Shown: positions 46,391-59,591 of the stretch, in pieces
Position numbering within the stretch: the first letter of the stretch is position 1
Layout of the letters: each line of letters opens with the position of its first letter
Source of the DNA: Geosiphon pyriformis
Lineage: Eukaryota; Glomeromycota; Glomeromycetes; Archaeosporales; Geosiphonaceae
DNA: 64,000 nucleotides
Assembly: GCA_016748015.1 (NCBI GenBank)
Contig: JAAOMT010000586.1
Coordinates: 372,001-436,000 of the forward strand
Direction of reading: 5' to 3'
The notes under the pieces: model-generated
Database searches by the model: none
What the model was told of the DNA's origin: nothing
Seen by the model: the letters and a program-made list of their open reading frames with translations, nothing else
Position numbers and translations under genes: made by a program

Positions 46391-48203
46391 CCATAGTTTC
46401 TCTATTTGTTATCTAATATAACTAATATATTTCAGAATATGTTTTTTAATAAATCCAAAGTCTTAACTGGCAAAATTGGTGGCTTAGAAATTAATATAAT
46501 AGTTTTAAAAGAATTAATAAAGTTAATTATAAATAAATTAAAGTTTTTTAGTTTAAACAATATTATAATATTTTTTTTTATCTCTAATAAATAACTTAAC
46601 TTAAAAAATAGTTATATATAATATTAAAAAAATAAATGTCTTTGTTAAACAAAATAATATTATTAAGTAATATAGAAAATTAAAAAATAATATTTTAATT
46701 ATTATTGAAATTAAGTTTTGTTTTAATATTAACTATGAATTATAAGTAAATTTACAAATATAAAAATATTTATTTTTGGTTTGAATTTAAGATATTTAAG
46801 TGCTAATATTGTATTAATTGTAAATAAATATTTAGTCAAACATATTTCAAAAATTTCAGAAATTTTTAGTAGTCTTTTAATAATTTATTTATTATTTAAA
46901 AACAAATAGTTGGTTTTTGTGTTGAATTTATATATAAATATTTTTTTGGAAAAATGTTTGGATCAAACATTTATAATCAATTTTTTTATGGCTAAAGCAT
47001 TTAATAATAATATTTTTGTTATTAATAAGAATAGTATTAAATATAATGTTAATTTTAAAAAATATTTGAATTTTAACTTGATTAATTTTTTGGTTAATAG
47101 CTTATTTGTTAAGATTTCTATATAAAAAAACTTTAAAAGTATTATAAAAATTATTGATTTTATTTTTATTTTGCCAAATCTTGTGAATATATTAATTAAT
47201 AAAAATATTATAAAAATATATAAATTTTTTGATATTAATTACAATATTATTTATATTATTATTGGTTTTGACAGTTTTTTGAATATTGTTTTAAGAATTA
47301 TTTGTATTTAAACCAACAAAAATTACTGAAAATTTAATATCAAAAAAACTAAAAAGGTAAGATAAAACTTGTTTAAAGCATTAATACTTAATATTGTTAT
47401 TATATATATTAATAATTTTATTATTATAAAAAAATTTTTGATTATAAACAAGATATAAAATATTATTTAAAAAATAATCTATTTATTGGCAAATAAAATA
47501 TTTTTTAAGATTTAATTTAAAAATTATGACTAAATATTTATCCTGTTTTTACAAATTAGAAACTCTGGTTTCTAAATTAGTTAAAACCTATTATTTGAGT
47601 TCAAATAATGTATTTAATTTATTTTTAAAACTTTAATTTTCTTTTAATACTAATAATATATTTAAAATAATGATTTTTATCAATTTAAGTATTTATTTTA
47701 ATGTTATTTGATTTGCTTTATTAAAAATAAGAAAGTCTTACAAAGTATTAAAAATAGCAGAATTTTGGTATATTAAAAAAACACAAATTAAATTTATTAT
47801 TAATAGAAAGATAAAGAGTTTTGAAATAAACAAAAATTATATAAATTAAAATATTTTAAAGCATTTTTTTACAAAATAATTTTAAATTATTTAATAATTA
47901 ATAAGAATTTGATATTAGAGCCTAAGTTGATTAAGTCTAAAATAAATATAATTATAAAGAAGTATATAAAAAAGTACAAGATATTAAAAACTGTTTTTAA
48001 GATATAATATTAATAATATCTTTTATTAACTTATATTGCTAATAATACTTTTTTTGGTATTATGTATTCTATTAGTTTTAATAAATTGTAAAATATAATA
48101 GTAAATTTATCTAACAAAAAAGCAGTTAATTTATTTGGTATTTTAAATAAGTTGTGAAAATATTGTGACAAAGTAGTATTAAATATGCTTTTAAATCTTA
48201 TAA
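46391..48203 (+). pseudogene. LINE E, 5' part: ORF1 end and ORF2 endonuclease (decayed)
   Basis: Plus-strand readings match LINE ORF2 in order: IIIETKLRPNINYEF (46.70 kb; A has TETKLKSKVRPWI), then ASFKKCLDLG-like NFKKYLNFNLINFLVNSL (47.08 kb), and the RT start with LSNKKAVNLFGILNKL-like text and KYCDKVVLNMLLNLIN (48.1-48.2 kb; A has KHCDRSVLDMLLVLLNS). It stops at the poly-T end of LINE B. ORF1 is at most its last codons, so E is 5'-truncated. Strong A/T drift. Confidence 0.7.
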
Positions 48204-48214
48204 ATTTTTTTTTT

Positions 48215-48336
48215 CTTAATTTAATGAGTGAGATCCAAATACTGCCTAGTATAATACATCATACAAGTGATCTAAACTAGGTGTGAATTATGTATTTTCT
48301 ACACATGACCAGCCACTCAGGCTAGTCAGGACAACA
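48215..48336 (-). other. LINE B 3' UTR
   Basis: Contains the shared tail blocks AATGAGTGAGATCC, ACTGCCTAGTATAATACATC and CTAAACTAGGTGTGAATTATG (plus-strand reading), closely matching LINE A at 9585-9698. Confidence 0.8.
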
Positions 48337-51300
48337 CTAGGCACTTATATGTACTGAAACCATGTCACCTAAACCAAAAAAGAATAAACAAGATTTACAA
48401 AACCCAAAACAAATACCAAATATGTCTGTAATATCTAACAATCTAACTATACCAGCCAAAAGCACCAAAAAAAAACCAGAGATAAAAACAGGAACAAAAC
48501 CATTACATGGGATCATGCCACTTTTCTTCATAACCACCCAGTGTTTAGCACGTACTAGCCAAACATCATCACAAAATGCAAAACAAAATTTATGCACAAA
48601 GACCACAATATTCCGAGCTACTATCTTAGAGTCTCTAAAAACAGCAACAGATTCATGATACCACTTCTTGAAAACAAAGCCCTTATACAGAGCTGTACCA
48701 ACACTAACATCAGAGAAGCAAGTAAAAAGCAACTATAAAATACATAAAAAAGAGTGAGATAAGCCCGAGTGTGTCTCCCAAGTAGATGTATGAACCTCCA
48801 CCAACCAAGCACAACCAGCAGCATCAAATGGGCAAAAAAACACATAGTCCGAAACCTCAACATTACCACAGAATAGACATATTACACTGGAGTAACTCCT
48901 ATTATAAAGATGTTTATGCACAGCAACTGAAAGATGATGATGCAATACTTTCATAAAATATGTCCGAAAGCCAGTAGTCTGAGCACTAGTGAAACCAGCA
49001 GCCAAATGAAAGTCTGAATGCCACACCAAAGAAGATTTAGACCAATTAACATCAGCACACAGACTATCCACCAAGACTCGGGAACCAGAACCAATCTCTC
49101 AGTGTGCACAGTAAACAGATTGGAAAATGTTATGAACAAAATGCCTAGAATTGTCAGACACTGTAATACCACCAGCTTTGAGAAAATGTTCATTAATTAT
49201 GTAAGGAAGATGCATATTAGAGAATACAGCAGTTCTAGTGAAAGCATCAGCACACTCATTTTTCAAGACACCAGAATGACTTTTAATTTTAATCCAATTA
49301 ACATTCAAATTTTTGCATCAAATGACATCAGCAATGTGGTAATGCTTGATCCAACACCAATTCCTGAAATCTAGATGAGTCAAAAATTCTGACTTGCACA
49401 CATCCAAAACAGCCTGGCTGTCCGAAAACAAGTCAATTAAATGAGAAAGAGAAACACACTCGAGAGCCAAAGCAATGGCCTGCAACTCCACCATAGTAAA
49501 AGAAACTAATCCAGAAACCTCCACACCCAAACCCAAATCAATGTCTTCAAAAAAAGCAGCAGCACCAGCTCTTATACCAAGAGTACCCAGCCCACTCAGA
49601 AAACCATCCATAAACAAAAAAAGACAACCAGAATCAACTCTCAACAGATGATCACACACAACTTCAAACTCATAAAACTCAAGAATGTTGAATGAACCAA
49701 TGCATGACAACAGAGGATCACAAACAAAAGGCAGCCCAGAATTATTCAGATAGCAAACAGAAATGTCAAACCAATGAAGAACTGGACCCTGAGGGTCCAA
49801 TCTTTTCTACTGCTTGAAAGTCTTCTATTTAAAAACAGAACTAGTATGACTGCAAAGCTGCTTAACAAAGGCAATTCCATAACGCTAAAGTAAAAAGACA
49901 CATTTATAAAAGGTGAACTCACCAAAAACAACAGACATAGGGATTCTACTTGGAAAACAAAAAACATTAATCATGAGATCACTCAGAGAAAAGTTGCACC
50001 CCAAAAAAATCCAGACAATACTAGCCAAAAAGTTATTCGAAAAATTGATATTAATACAAAAAAAGAAAAGCAGAGGGTGACAAGGGCACCAGCTGAGAAC
50101 CTGCAAATTATGTAATCTATGTGCAAACAAACAGCCCAAGATACTAACAGAATTGGTAAAACCAACAACAGAAGCTAACTTGCTTTCAGCTTGAATCTAT
50201 TCAAAAGACTTTAAACTATACAAAGAAGGGTGGTGAATAGCATCATTAGAAAAGTCACATGGCAAGCCAGATTTGGATTTCAAACTCTTGTGAATCATAG
50301 TGTCCCATTTTGCACACACATTAATAGAAACAAAACTGAATTGAGTCCTATATACAATAATGGGGTAAAGAACCACACCAAATATGAGAACTGTTTGTCA
50401 GAAACAGCCTTCCTCAGCATGAGATTGGTAAAAAACCGAACATCCAGATAGGCCTTAGCCAAGCTAGGCTTTGACAAACCCTTAGTAGACAGAAAAATGC
50501 CTAAGTACTGATGAGATTCCCCTTTCTTGGCTATCAAAATAGACAAACTGCTGATCAATAAACAGGATTCAGAGACTCTGCAATTAATAAAAATGGCTAC
50601 CATTTTGTCATTATTGATCGAAATGTCATTGATCTGAAAAAATTCACTAGCAACATTGAGAATATGTTGCATAGTAGCTTGGCTGCTACCAACCCAAATA
50701 GTGTCATCGACAAAAGCACCCGCAGTAAGAAAAGAAATCAAACCAGTCCAAGATTCAGAGCAACCAGTTCTGGTCATAAAGCGAAAGTCTAATCTGTATC
50801 CACACACACTTTCTTGTTTCTTGACTTTACACAAAAGAGGATCATAAAATATGCACCAAAGAAGAGGAAAAAACACCTCTCCTTGGTCCAAACCATCATG
50901 CACTTAATATCCATTGGTCAACCCAAAATCTGTTATAACCCTGTTGACCTGACCATTATGAATGCCACCAAAAAACCGAATGAACTTGTCACACATCTTT
51001 ATCCTGACTAAACTCTTCTTAAGATGCTCCCAGCCAACAGAATCATAAGCTTTCTGCATGTCTTGCAACACCAGCCACAGCTCACGGTTTTTTTTCAAAG
51101 CATTTTTAATGACTGACCCAATAGCAAAAATAGGAGATTGTGTGGTTGTATCTTTTAGAACAGAAAAATTATTTCCTCTGAGAACATCAAACTTACTGTA
51201 CACAAAAGAAATCTTGTCCAAAAAAATCTTGGAAAGGATTTTGCAAGCCATCTCAATCAAAGCAATAAGACAGGTGTTCATGAGAACACCCTTCCACTCA

Positions 51301-53005
51301 TACGGTTTGGGGATTATTGACATCCAAGCCTCCTTTCAAGACCCAGAAACAAATTCACAATCCAAGCAAGAGTTTAAAAGCACCAAAAGCATATCCAAAA
51401 CTGACTTGTTACAATGTTTCTATAACTTATTTAAGATACCAAAAAGACCAACCACTTTCCCATTAGGCAGATTTGAGATGACACTAGACATCTCATCAAA
51501 GTTGATTGGGCACATTACATCAGAAAAAGCGTTATTAAAAATGTACTCCAAAGGCTGATATTGGCAATGCCATACACTAGGGACAACAGAAACCACATTG
51601 CGCTTCCTAGTCCATCCTTCTATGACTACATCTACCTTGGTTCTAATCAGATTAGGTTCCAAAACCAATTCATTATCCATAACCAGATGATCCAAAGTCA
51701 CTTTGCAAAAGAAACATTCCAACACACTTCTAATAGTATGATCTTTGTTCAATTCGAAACTTTACATCCTCTTATTTATTGCTAACTTAATTCTAGATTC
51801 CCTAATACATTCCACTTCTGACATTTTAAAAGAGCAATAAGACTTCCTAACTTTGGACAAAACTGATTGTATGGCATCAAAGAAAGAACCTAACAGAAAG
51901 AGAAACTTCACCATGGAAGCATTAACTGAATCTAAACTCTTCCACTTGTCAAGCAAAGATGTAAATTTCCCAAAAAAATCCAAATGAGATGCTTTAACTA
52001 ACTTTGACACTAAGAGCTCTAGCTTGTGAAATTTGGATGACTTCTTAATAAAAACATGATCATAGTTTTTGAACTATTTCTTCTTAAAAACTGCTTTAGC
52101 AGACAGACATAACACTTTACGGAAAGCAACCCACATTGCATTCAGGTTTGAGTGCATTCCAGCCACAAGAAAGTCGTTATGTAGCATAGCAACATTTGCC
52201 ACCATATCATCCTTAAATTTGGCCCATTTAACACCATCTGTACTTCCAATGATCCTTATTTGCCTGTTTGTGAACAGAATTTAATTGGACATTAAGCAAA
52301 CCACCCAAACCCACCAACACTGAGACAGCCTGATAATCAGTATCAAAGTATTCCTCAACACCAAACATGCCATAACCCACTACTGCATTGACTAAGTTCA
52401 AAGAAATGAGCACATAATCAATTGTCCTGACAACACCTCAAGAATTGGACCAAGTTGGTGATTTCTCACAAGAGCTCCCACCCAAGGCATTAACCAAACC
52501 AAAATCCAGGCATTTTTTGAAACTTGCATATTTATGAGAACTGTTTTCATTAAAATCACCTCTGAGAATGATGAAAGAAGACTTATTGACAGCTTTTGCT
52601 ATAAGAGAATTGATATTGCCAGCCTGAGAAAACCTGGGCCACTGAAGAGGCACCAGCATAAAGCCCCAAAATTGACACAGAAAAATTATTTTTGAAAAGC
52701 AACTTGATAGACAGGAGCTGATCAGGCACTTCCAAAATTTTGCATACATGTCTTGCCAAAGAAAAGTTCATGACAACCACAACACCAGCACCCAGATAAC
52801 TAGATTCTAAACCAGAGGTAAACATCTGCATACCATCAAATTTATTGACAATTCAGAAGCAAACTTTCTTTTTCAACTTTGACTCTGTAAAAATAGAAAC
52901 TAGATTGTTTTTTTCCTTATGCCAACAAATAATATCATCCTGTTTTGCAGGATTGTTCATTCCTCTAATATTACAAGTTATGACTTTCCAGATCATATCA
53001 CTTAT
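48337..53005 (-). pseudogene. LINE B ORF2: endonuclease, RT, RNase H
   Basis: The inherited start codon at 53005 is ATA; the next Met is 52996 (DMIWKV). Endonuclease (52.99-52.23 kb): TESKLKKK, FDGMQMFTSGLE, RGDFNENSSHK and FDTDYQAVSV (His of the last motif is Tyr). RT (51.75-50.3 kb): LPNGKVVGLFGI, LIEMACKILSKIFLDK, QKAYDSVGWEHLKK, DQGEVFFPLLWCIF and FVDDTIWVGS. RNase H (49.64-49.1 kb): LFMDGFLSGLG, VELQAIALALE, LFSDSQAV and KSHSGVLKNECADA. The knuckle is CLFCGNVEVSDYVFFC (49.0 kb; His is Tyr). Frameshifts lie near 52.65, 52.1 and 50.2-49.8 kb, with several stops. Confidence 0.85.
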
Positions 53006-54794
53006 TGAGAGAAAAGAGAGGTAGAAACCAAACCAGTATTGTCTATTTTAGCCAAAAGACTCATAACTGTAATCAAAAGATTGTTCAATGTTTCCTCCAA
53101 TCTTGAGATAACTGTAAGATTGAAAACCACTGCTCCTACAACAGTCTCACCACCAGTGGCCACACCCAAACCCTCACTCATTACTATATCCACCCTTTGA
53201 TTTTGTGATAAAAGAATTACCAACAGCTAACATCCAAAGCTAAGCTGGGAAACCGTTGACTCAAGTGTGTTCAACCTCATAGCCAGCATGTTAACATGCT
53301 CTGTGAGACTGGTGAAACTGCACTCAAGAACAGCAAACCTATCATTCAATTCTGAAGATACCAGCAGGGTAGGCTTCATCTTTGAAGAGGAATCAGCTCT
53401 TAACAAAACATTTCGAACAGAAGGAGGAGGGAAAGAAGACTTACCAGCAATTTGTGCTCATAAAACATCACTGAAAAAAACAGAACAAGCAACTGGAGCC
53501 AAATGTTTAGCATAAATGGCAGCCAGTCTGTTTTATTTGAGTCCGAGAAGATTTTTTGCAATAAAGCACCAGAAAAAACACTCTTTTTCTCACCAATAGG
53601 GCAAGCCAATAATATATGGCCCAATTTCTCACACCCAGTACACTTGGCCAAAACAAAATGAGACCAGTGCAGATTGGCCCCTTTTAGCACTAGCATGGTT
53701 TCTATGACAGCATCCAATGACTCAACAGAATCAAAACAAACAGTAGCACACCTGGCCTGGGCATAAGAAACTAGATAATGGTCAATTACACAAGTTTTCT
53801 CACCTATTGAAGCAACATAATCCCAAATATCATGTGCATTGGTTCCCATTGGCAGAGTGTACAAAAGAGCTTTGTAAACATCACACGCATCCCATGATGC
53901 TTTGTTCACATCAGATCTAGCAATGTGCACAGCATCCTTCCCAATCAGAATAGACCAGTGTACTGCGACCAAATCAGCATGCTTAACCTGTTCAAATTCA
54001 ACCACAGCTTTCTGCCACAGCCCCACCAATTGCATTTTGATCGACTTAATAATGCCAAACTCGGATAGCGCAGCGTGCACAGCCTCAGTTGAAGTACAAA
54101 TTGAAATCTTTTTCAACACCACAGCCCAATCTGAACACCCAGATGATTTCTTGAGATTGGAGTTTACTATAATCTTTGCTTCTTCAGCCTTTTTGAAAGC
54201 CTGCACCAAACTCAATTCAGAAGTGAACATCACTCTGATGATTCCAACAAATTTTGAGGGGGTAGAGACCCCCCCAAAACCATTGATTTTTGAAAACAAC
54301 TTCCTGACCACCTGAAGCTTTTCTTGAGAAGATTTTCCAACCACTTTGTTCAAACCAATATCTAAAGTGAAGAATTTACGAACAAAGATGTTGACCAGAT
54401 TTTTTAAAGATAGGAGGAGTTCTAATAGAGCATCTAAAAGAACACTATCTTCATTATTACTTAAAGAGAAATCAATTTTTCCCAAAGACTTGCCCAACAT
54501 TTTCTTGGTTTTAACTTTTGAACCAGTAGGTGTTTGATTAAGATCACCAGCAATAGCACTACCTTCACCAAAATCAAAACTGGTTTTTTCTACCAGACAC
54601 TTCTTTTCCATATCAATGCTATCAGACTCAGTAGTGTCACCAGTCTCTGAACCCCATGAGCAACTAGTCTGGACCTTAGAACCAACAATATTACCACTAG
54701 AACCATCTTCTAAAATACCACATCTCCTCTTTTTTCTTGAAAGAACAGGCCTGAAGCCATCACTAGAACCAGAAATCTTAGCAGTCTTTTTCAT
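53002..54794 (-). pseudogene. LINE B ORF1: Gag-like protein with CCHC knuckle
   Basis: ATG 54794 (MKKTAKISGSSDGF) opens 464 codons, longer uninterrupted than in LINE A. It passes VRKLFSKINGFGGVSTPSK, MQLVGLWQKAVVEFE, HWSILIGKD (Trp intact) and the knuckle CTGCEKLGHILLAC. A frameshift near 53540 then leads into a second frame ending SLFSQ, with TAA at 53002. That frame contains a heptad-like stretch (LEETLNNLLITVMSLLAKID). RNA-binding ORF1p. Confidence 0.85.
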
Positions 54795-54943
54795 GACAGC
54801 AATACTACAGCCAATGGTGATTTTGTAGTTAAGAATAAAGAGTTTGGATTTATCGTACTGAATTGTAAAAAAACTTCTTTCAAAAAAAACTTTGACTCTT
54901 TTTTGGGAATTTGAACAAAGGAGAGAAAGAAGTTTTTTTTATT
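54795..54943 (-). promoter_or_regulatory. LINE B 5' UTR
   Basis: About 150 bp conserved with LINE A up to the shared GAGAGAAAGAAGTTTTTT block (plus-strand reading), after which the two sequences diverge. This marks the true 5' end of the element. Confidence 0.55.
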
Positions 54944-57900
54944 TAATTAAAATAACTCAAAAAAATTTTCTTTAAGATTTTGTCTAACAAAATTTTTTTG
55001 GTATATAATAAGTTTAATATTTTTCATAATAATAATTTTTTAGTATTAAAAAATATAATGATATAATTTTTTATATTTATAATCAGATTAATAATAGAAA
55101 ATACTTTAAAAAAAATTGTAAACTTTAGTTGGTTTTGTAAGATATATATAAAACATATAATTTTGTGAATTGAAAGCATTTAAAAAATAATTTAAATAGA
55201 ATTAAAATATATAACAGATTTGTTAAATTCTTTGGTAATATTTATAATAATTAAGTTAACCAAATTATGACTGATTTTGACTTAATAAATGGCTATTAAA
55301 TTTATAATAAACTGAATTAAAATGAAATTTTTTTTTTTTGATATATTTTTTATGATTTTTTTTTGTGTAAAGTTAAAAAATAAAAAAGTATATGTAGTTA
55401 TAGAATTGATTTTAAGTTTATTGTTAAAACTAAATGTATTAAAATCCAAATAAACATAATAATATTTTTTATTGTTAGTGTTTTTGTTAATAATATAATT
55501 TGAGTAAATTGTAGTTAAATTGTAATTTAGTATATTTTAGATATTGCAAATTAGATTAATAATATTTTAATTAATAATAATAAAACAGTAACTATTTTTA
55601 TTAATTATAGAATTAGCTTTTTTTTTAATAATTAATAATTTGTTTATTTTAATTACCAAAAAAAAAAAACTTATAAATACTTAAATATTTTTGTGTCTAC
55701 AAATAAGTTGTTAAAACTTAGTTTATTTAAAGCTTATTTAGATATTAGATTTTTTATAAATTGAGTTTTAAGAAAAGTTATAATAAACAAACAATTTTTT
55801 TATTTGGTTTTAATAGTTTTACATCTTATTATTAGTTATAAGATGCAATTCAGTTTTGTTTTAATTAGTGTTTATAATAAATAAAATACTTTGGTTTAAA
55901 AGAACTTAAAATCTAAGACTAAATTGCTTTTGAACTTTTCTAATAATATAATTTATTATTTTTTTTATATAACTTAAAGTTTTTTAAACAGATACAAATT
56001 GAATACAAATTGGTTTCTATCTTAAGTTTTTTAAATACTAGTGATATTATAAACTGGCTATTTGGTTATAAATCTTTAAATTTTTAGATATTAAGTTGGT
56101 TTTTTTGTTATTTTTTGTTTTTTGCAGTTTATTTTTGTGTTAATTCAATTAACAACTTTTTGGCTAATATGATCAAGATCTTTTATGATTATAATTTGTC
56201 TCTAAACAACACTTTGCTTTTAGTATTTTGATTTTTTAAGAGTATTTTAATGTCTTTAATTCTTGGTAATTCTGTTTTTTTTAAGATTTATTACTTAATT
56301 AAATGTTTTAATGTTGTTTTTATCAAGTAACTATATAATAAAAATAATAAAATCTTCAACTAAAAAAGTTTTTAGTATTAAAAATAACTTGATTTTTATG
56401 GTTTAGATCTTTATATAATTTGTATTAGCAGTAATATATTTAAATATTCTAATAGATTAATAAATTTTTTTTTCTTATATAAAAGACATTTAGCTTTTAA
56501 ATATGTTAAGTTTTAATAAAATTTGTCAAGTATATAATAAGTTACTAAAGAATAATTTTTTTTGTTTTTTTATCTATATTAATAGTTCCTTAAAAAATTT
56601 GAATTTAATAAACATAAAAGTTAATACTGTAACAATTTTTGATAATTTAAATTTTAATATTAATATTAAAATTTTTGGTTTAGTATTATCTATTTTAATT
56701 AAGTTACAGACTATTGCATTGACTTTAAAATACATTTTTTTTTGTATAATTATAATATTTTTAAACAGTTAAGTAATTTTAAAAGCTTGTTTTTTGAAGT
56801 TAGTTTTGGTATTGTTTAATTTTTGTAATTATTATTAGATAAAATATTAGTATATTATATATGTAATTAGTAAAAAGAATCTGTTTGTATTTTGGTTCAA
56901 AGTTAAAAGCCATTTTAGTGTTCTTAAAAATGATAAAATAAATGTATTGGCTAATGTTGTATTATTTTTAAATTTATTATTTTTAATTATAATTTAGAAA
57001 ATTTTTTTAAAAACTAATAATATATGTGTATTTAGAAATATAAAATGTTTTATTTGTGAAAATTTTTAAATAATTTATTGTATTTATTGAGAAATCAATT
57101 GTGATATTTGGATTTTAGATTATAATTTAATTAAAAATATAGATTAAGTTAGTTTTTTATTAGTATGATATTTGAATTTTTATATAATAATTAAATATAT
57201 AAGTCAAATTATTATTGGTGTTTATTTTTATTTTATAAAAACTTTGCATTATTAGTTGTTTGTAATTATTTGTAAACATTTGTATAATAAATACTACCAT
57301 AGTATTTTGTGTCTTTTTTGTAATAATATTAAATTTTTCGATTATTTATTTTTATATTTATTGAATTTTATTGTTCATGATATTTTATTGGTTTCTTAGA
57401 CTACTGTATGAAAATTTTTTCTGGTCTGTACAGATCTTTGTTTTATGTGTTTTAATTATTGTTATTATGTTTATTAAATACTGTAATATATACTGTTTTA
57501 TACAAAAATTTTGTTTTTAGGACTTAATATTTAAAAATTTTCTCTGTTTTTGGAAATTTTAAAGTAATTATTAATAAAATTGTGAATTTTGTACATGATT
57601 TGGGCTTGGTACACAAAGATAATATTTGGTTTATCTATTTTAAACATTATGTATTTATAAAAAAACAAAGTTTAATTTTACTAAATAATTTAATATCTTT
57701 CTTTGTTAACGGTCTTTTAAATATATTATTAAGAGATATAATTAAATTGCTTAATATTATTAAAGCTTTAGATATTAGTTTTAGTACACATATTTTGTGT
57801 TTATTTATTTCTGGTGTTGACTATAGTATTTTTATTTATATAAAAGCTTAGTATTGTTTTGATTAGTTTAAGTAACTAATTATATATGACAAATATATAA

Positions 57901-57985
57901 TTTATACTTAGTTTAAATTACCTTTTTTAATATATTATACTAGATAATATTTAGATCTTATTTATTAAATAATATAAAATATATA
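54944..57985 (+). pseudogene. LINE E, 3' part: RT, RNase H, C-terminus and tail (decayed)
   Basis: It resumes right after LINE B with codons for LIKITQK, then KIFSKILSNKIFLVYNKFN-like text, FVKFFGNIYNN and QIMTDFDLINGY (RT; about 55.0-55.3 kb). RNase H is seen at 56.5-56.77 kb (KIFGLVLSILIKLQTIALTL). The ORF2 C-terminus at 57582-57851 reads NFVHDLGLVHKDNIWFIYFK and ends SIFIYIKA, matching LINE A VKFVRSLGLAFRENVWSI and VSVHIAA. The common 3' tail follows to about 57985. Confidence 0.75.
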
Positions 57986-57987
57986 TA

Positions 57988-58085
57988 TAATAGTTAATTA
58001 TATGTAATAAATATATAAATTATACTTAATTTAAAATAATTATATTATATTATATTAAATTAAATAATAATTAAATTATATTTAT
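57988..58085 (+). repeat. Second LINE 3' tail directly after LINE E tail
   Basis: TTAATTATATGTAATAAATA and TATACTTAATTTAAAATAA repeat the LINE E tail at 57873-57920 (CTAATTATATATGACAAATA, TATACTTAGTTTAAATTA), and the similarity continues to TTTATTAAT. It is a tail-only, 5'-truncated copy or a tandem duplication. Confidence 0.6.
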
Positions 58086-58429
58086 TAATACAAATATATA
58101 TATAATATAAAATTTATAAAATAATTTATTATAGTTTTAAACATAATTAATAATTTAAATACAAATTTAATAAAAATTAATAAAAACAGTTTTATAAATT
58201 AAAACCAAATAATTTAATATTTAATATTTATAATAATAATATTATTATTAAAAATTTTTGAAAATTCAAAAATAATAATAACACATTTTTATTATTTGTT
58301 AAATTTAAATAATTAAAAATTAAAATATATATTAATTAAATATTAAAAAAATATTATATGCTATAAAACAATAATAATAAAAACAAAAACAAACCAAATT
58401 TTGTAATTTTAAAAAAATTAATAAGTTTA

Positions 58430-59591
58430 ATTTTATTAATATTTAAAAATTTATATAAATAAGCTTAATATTAATAAAATTTATATAATAACTAAAAAAT
58501 AGTTTTTATATAAACAAATTTAATTTTAAAAAATACATTAAACATTAAAATAAAAACTATTTATTTTAAAAGTTTTAATAATTAATAATTATTTTTTAAA
58601 TATTATTAAAATTAATAATACTTTTTTAAAAAATTGATTTTGTTTTGTAGTTTAATTCATAACAAAATTTTTAATTGGTAAACTTTTTATTAATAAAAAA
58701 ATTAAACTTAAAGAATTTTGTATTATATTGGTTTAATATTATTGTTAAATATTTTGATAAAAATAATACACATAAGATTTGACTTATTTTTAATTATATT
58801 TTAAATTATTAAAATATTTTTAAGTTAAATAGTTTTTTAGTATTATAAAATTACTGGTTAAAACCAATTTAAAAGAAATTATTATTTACATAAATAGATT
58901 ATTAAAGAAGCTAAATTCAAAAAATATTACTTATAATGTTTTGGTTTTTTTAATAATTTGAATTTAAAATTCATATTTTTTGTTTTGTTTTTTTAACTTT
59001 AATTAAATTATAGACAATTGTTTTGGATTTTGAATATATATTTTTAAATAACAGTGTAATTATTAACTTTAATAACCAAATAATTTTTAATATATATATA
59101 TTACAAAAACTTTTTTATTTTGTTTAATTATCATAATTAATATTAAATTAAAAAAGTTTTTAAATTATGCTAAATAGTATAATTTTATTTTTGTTATCTG
59201 TTTTGTGTATTTTGTTAATATATAAATTAGATAATAACTTATATATTGTTTTGTACAAAAATTTTATATTTAAAAACTAATTAATAAAATTGGTTTCAAT
59301 TTTTTTTTATTAAAATAAGTTTTGTTAAGTTAATTAAATTTGTGAAAAAATTAGTATTGTATTATAAAAATCAAGTTTAATTATATAAATTTAAATACAA
59401 AACAGCTATTAACAAATCAATTTTTATAATTTGTATAAACTGTTATGTAGATTTTTTGATAGAATTTTTTGTTTACTTAACATTAATAATATTATTGTTA
59501 TTAATTTTAAATGTTGATATTTGTATTTATTTTTTCAGATTTAAGTAATTTAATTAATATTATTATAAATCTATAATATAATCTAAACTGG
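58430..59591 (+). pseudogene. LINE G: ORF2 C-terminal part (decayed)
   Basis: Plus-strand readings: a linker with NIIVKYFDKNN (58.75 kb), RNase H traces LIKL-x-TIVLDFEYIFLNN and VIINFNNQIIFNI (59.0-59.1 kb; A has VELQTVALALE and SDSQSVLDA), then the C-terminus KLVNFVKKLVLYYKNQV and FFVYLTLIILLLLILNVDI (59.33-59.52 kb). The common tail begins at about 59575 (TAATCTAAACTGG), is interrupted by a solo LTR, and resumes at 60390. All frames are broken. Confidence 0.6.

Larger units (their letters stand above)
48204..54943 (-). mobile_element. LINE B: full-length LINE inserted in LINE E
   Basis: A 6.74-kb minus-strand element of the same family as LINE A, with 5' UTR, ORF1, ORF2, 3' UTR and a 3' poly-A (poly-T at 48205-48214, plus strand). 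It is flanked by the two halves of LINE E, which runs the opposite way. Comparison with LINE A shows that about 40 codons of LINE E are missing at the junction, so the insertion involved a small target deletion or later loss. No clear target duplication is visible. More stops and frameshifts than LINE A, so older. Confidence 0.9.
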
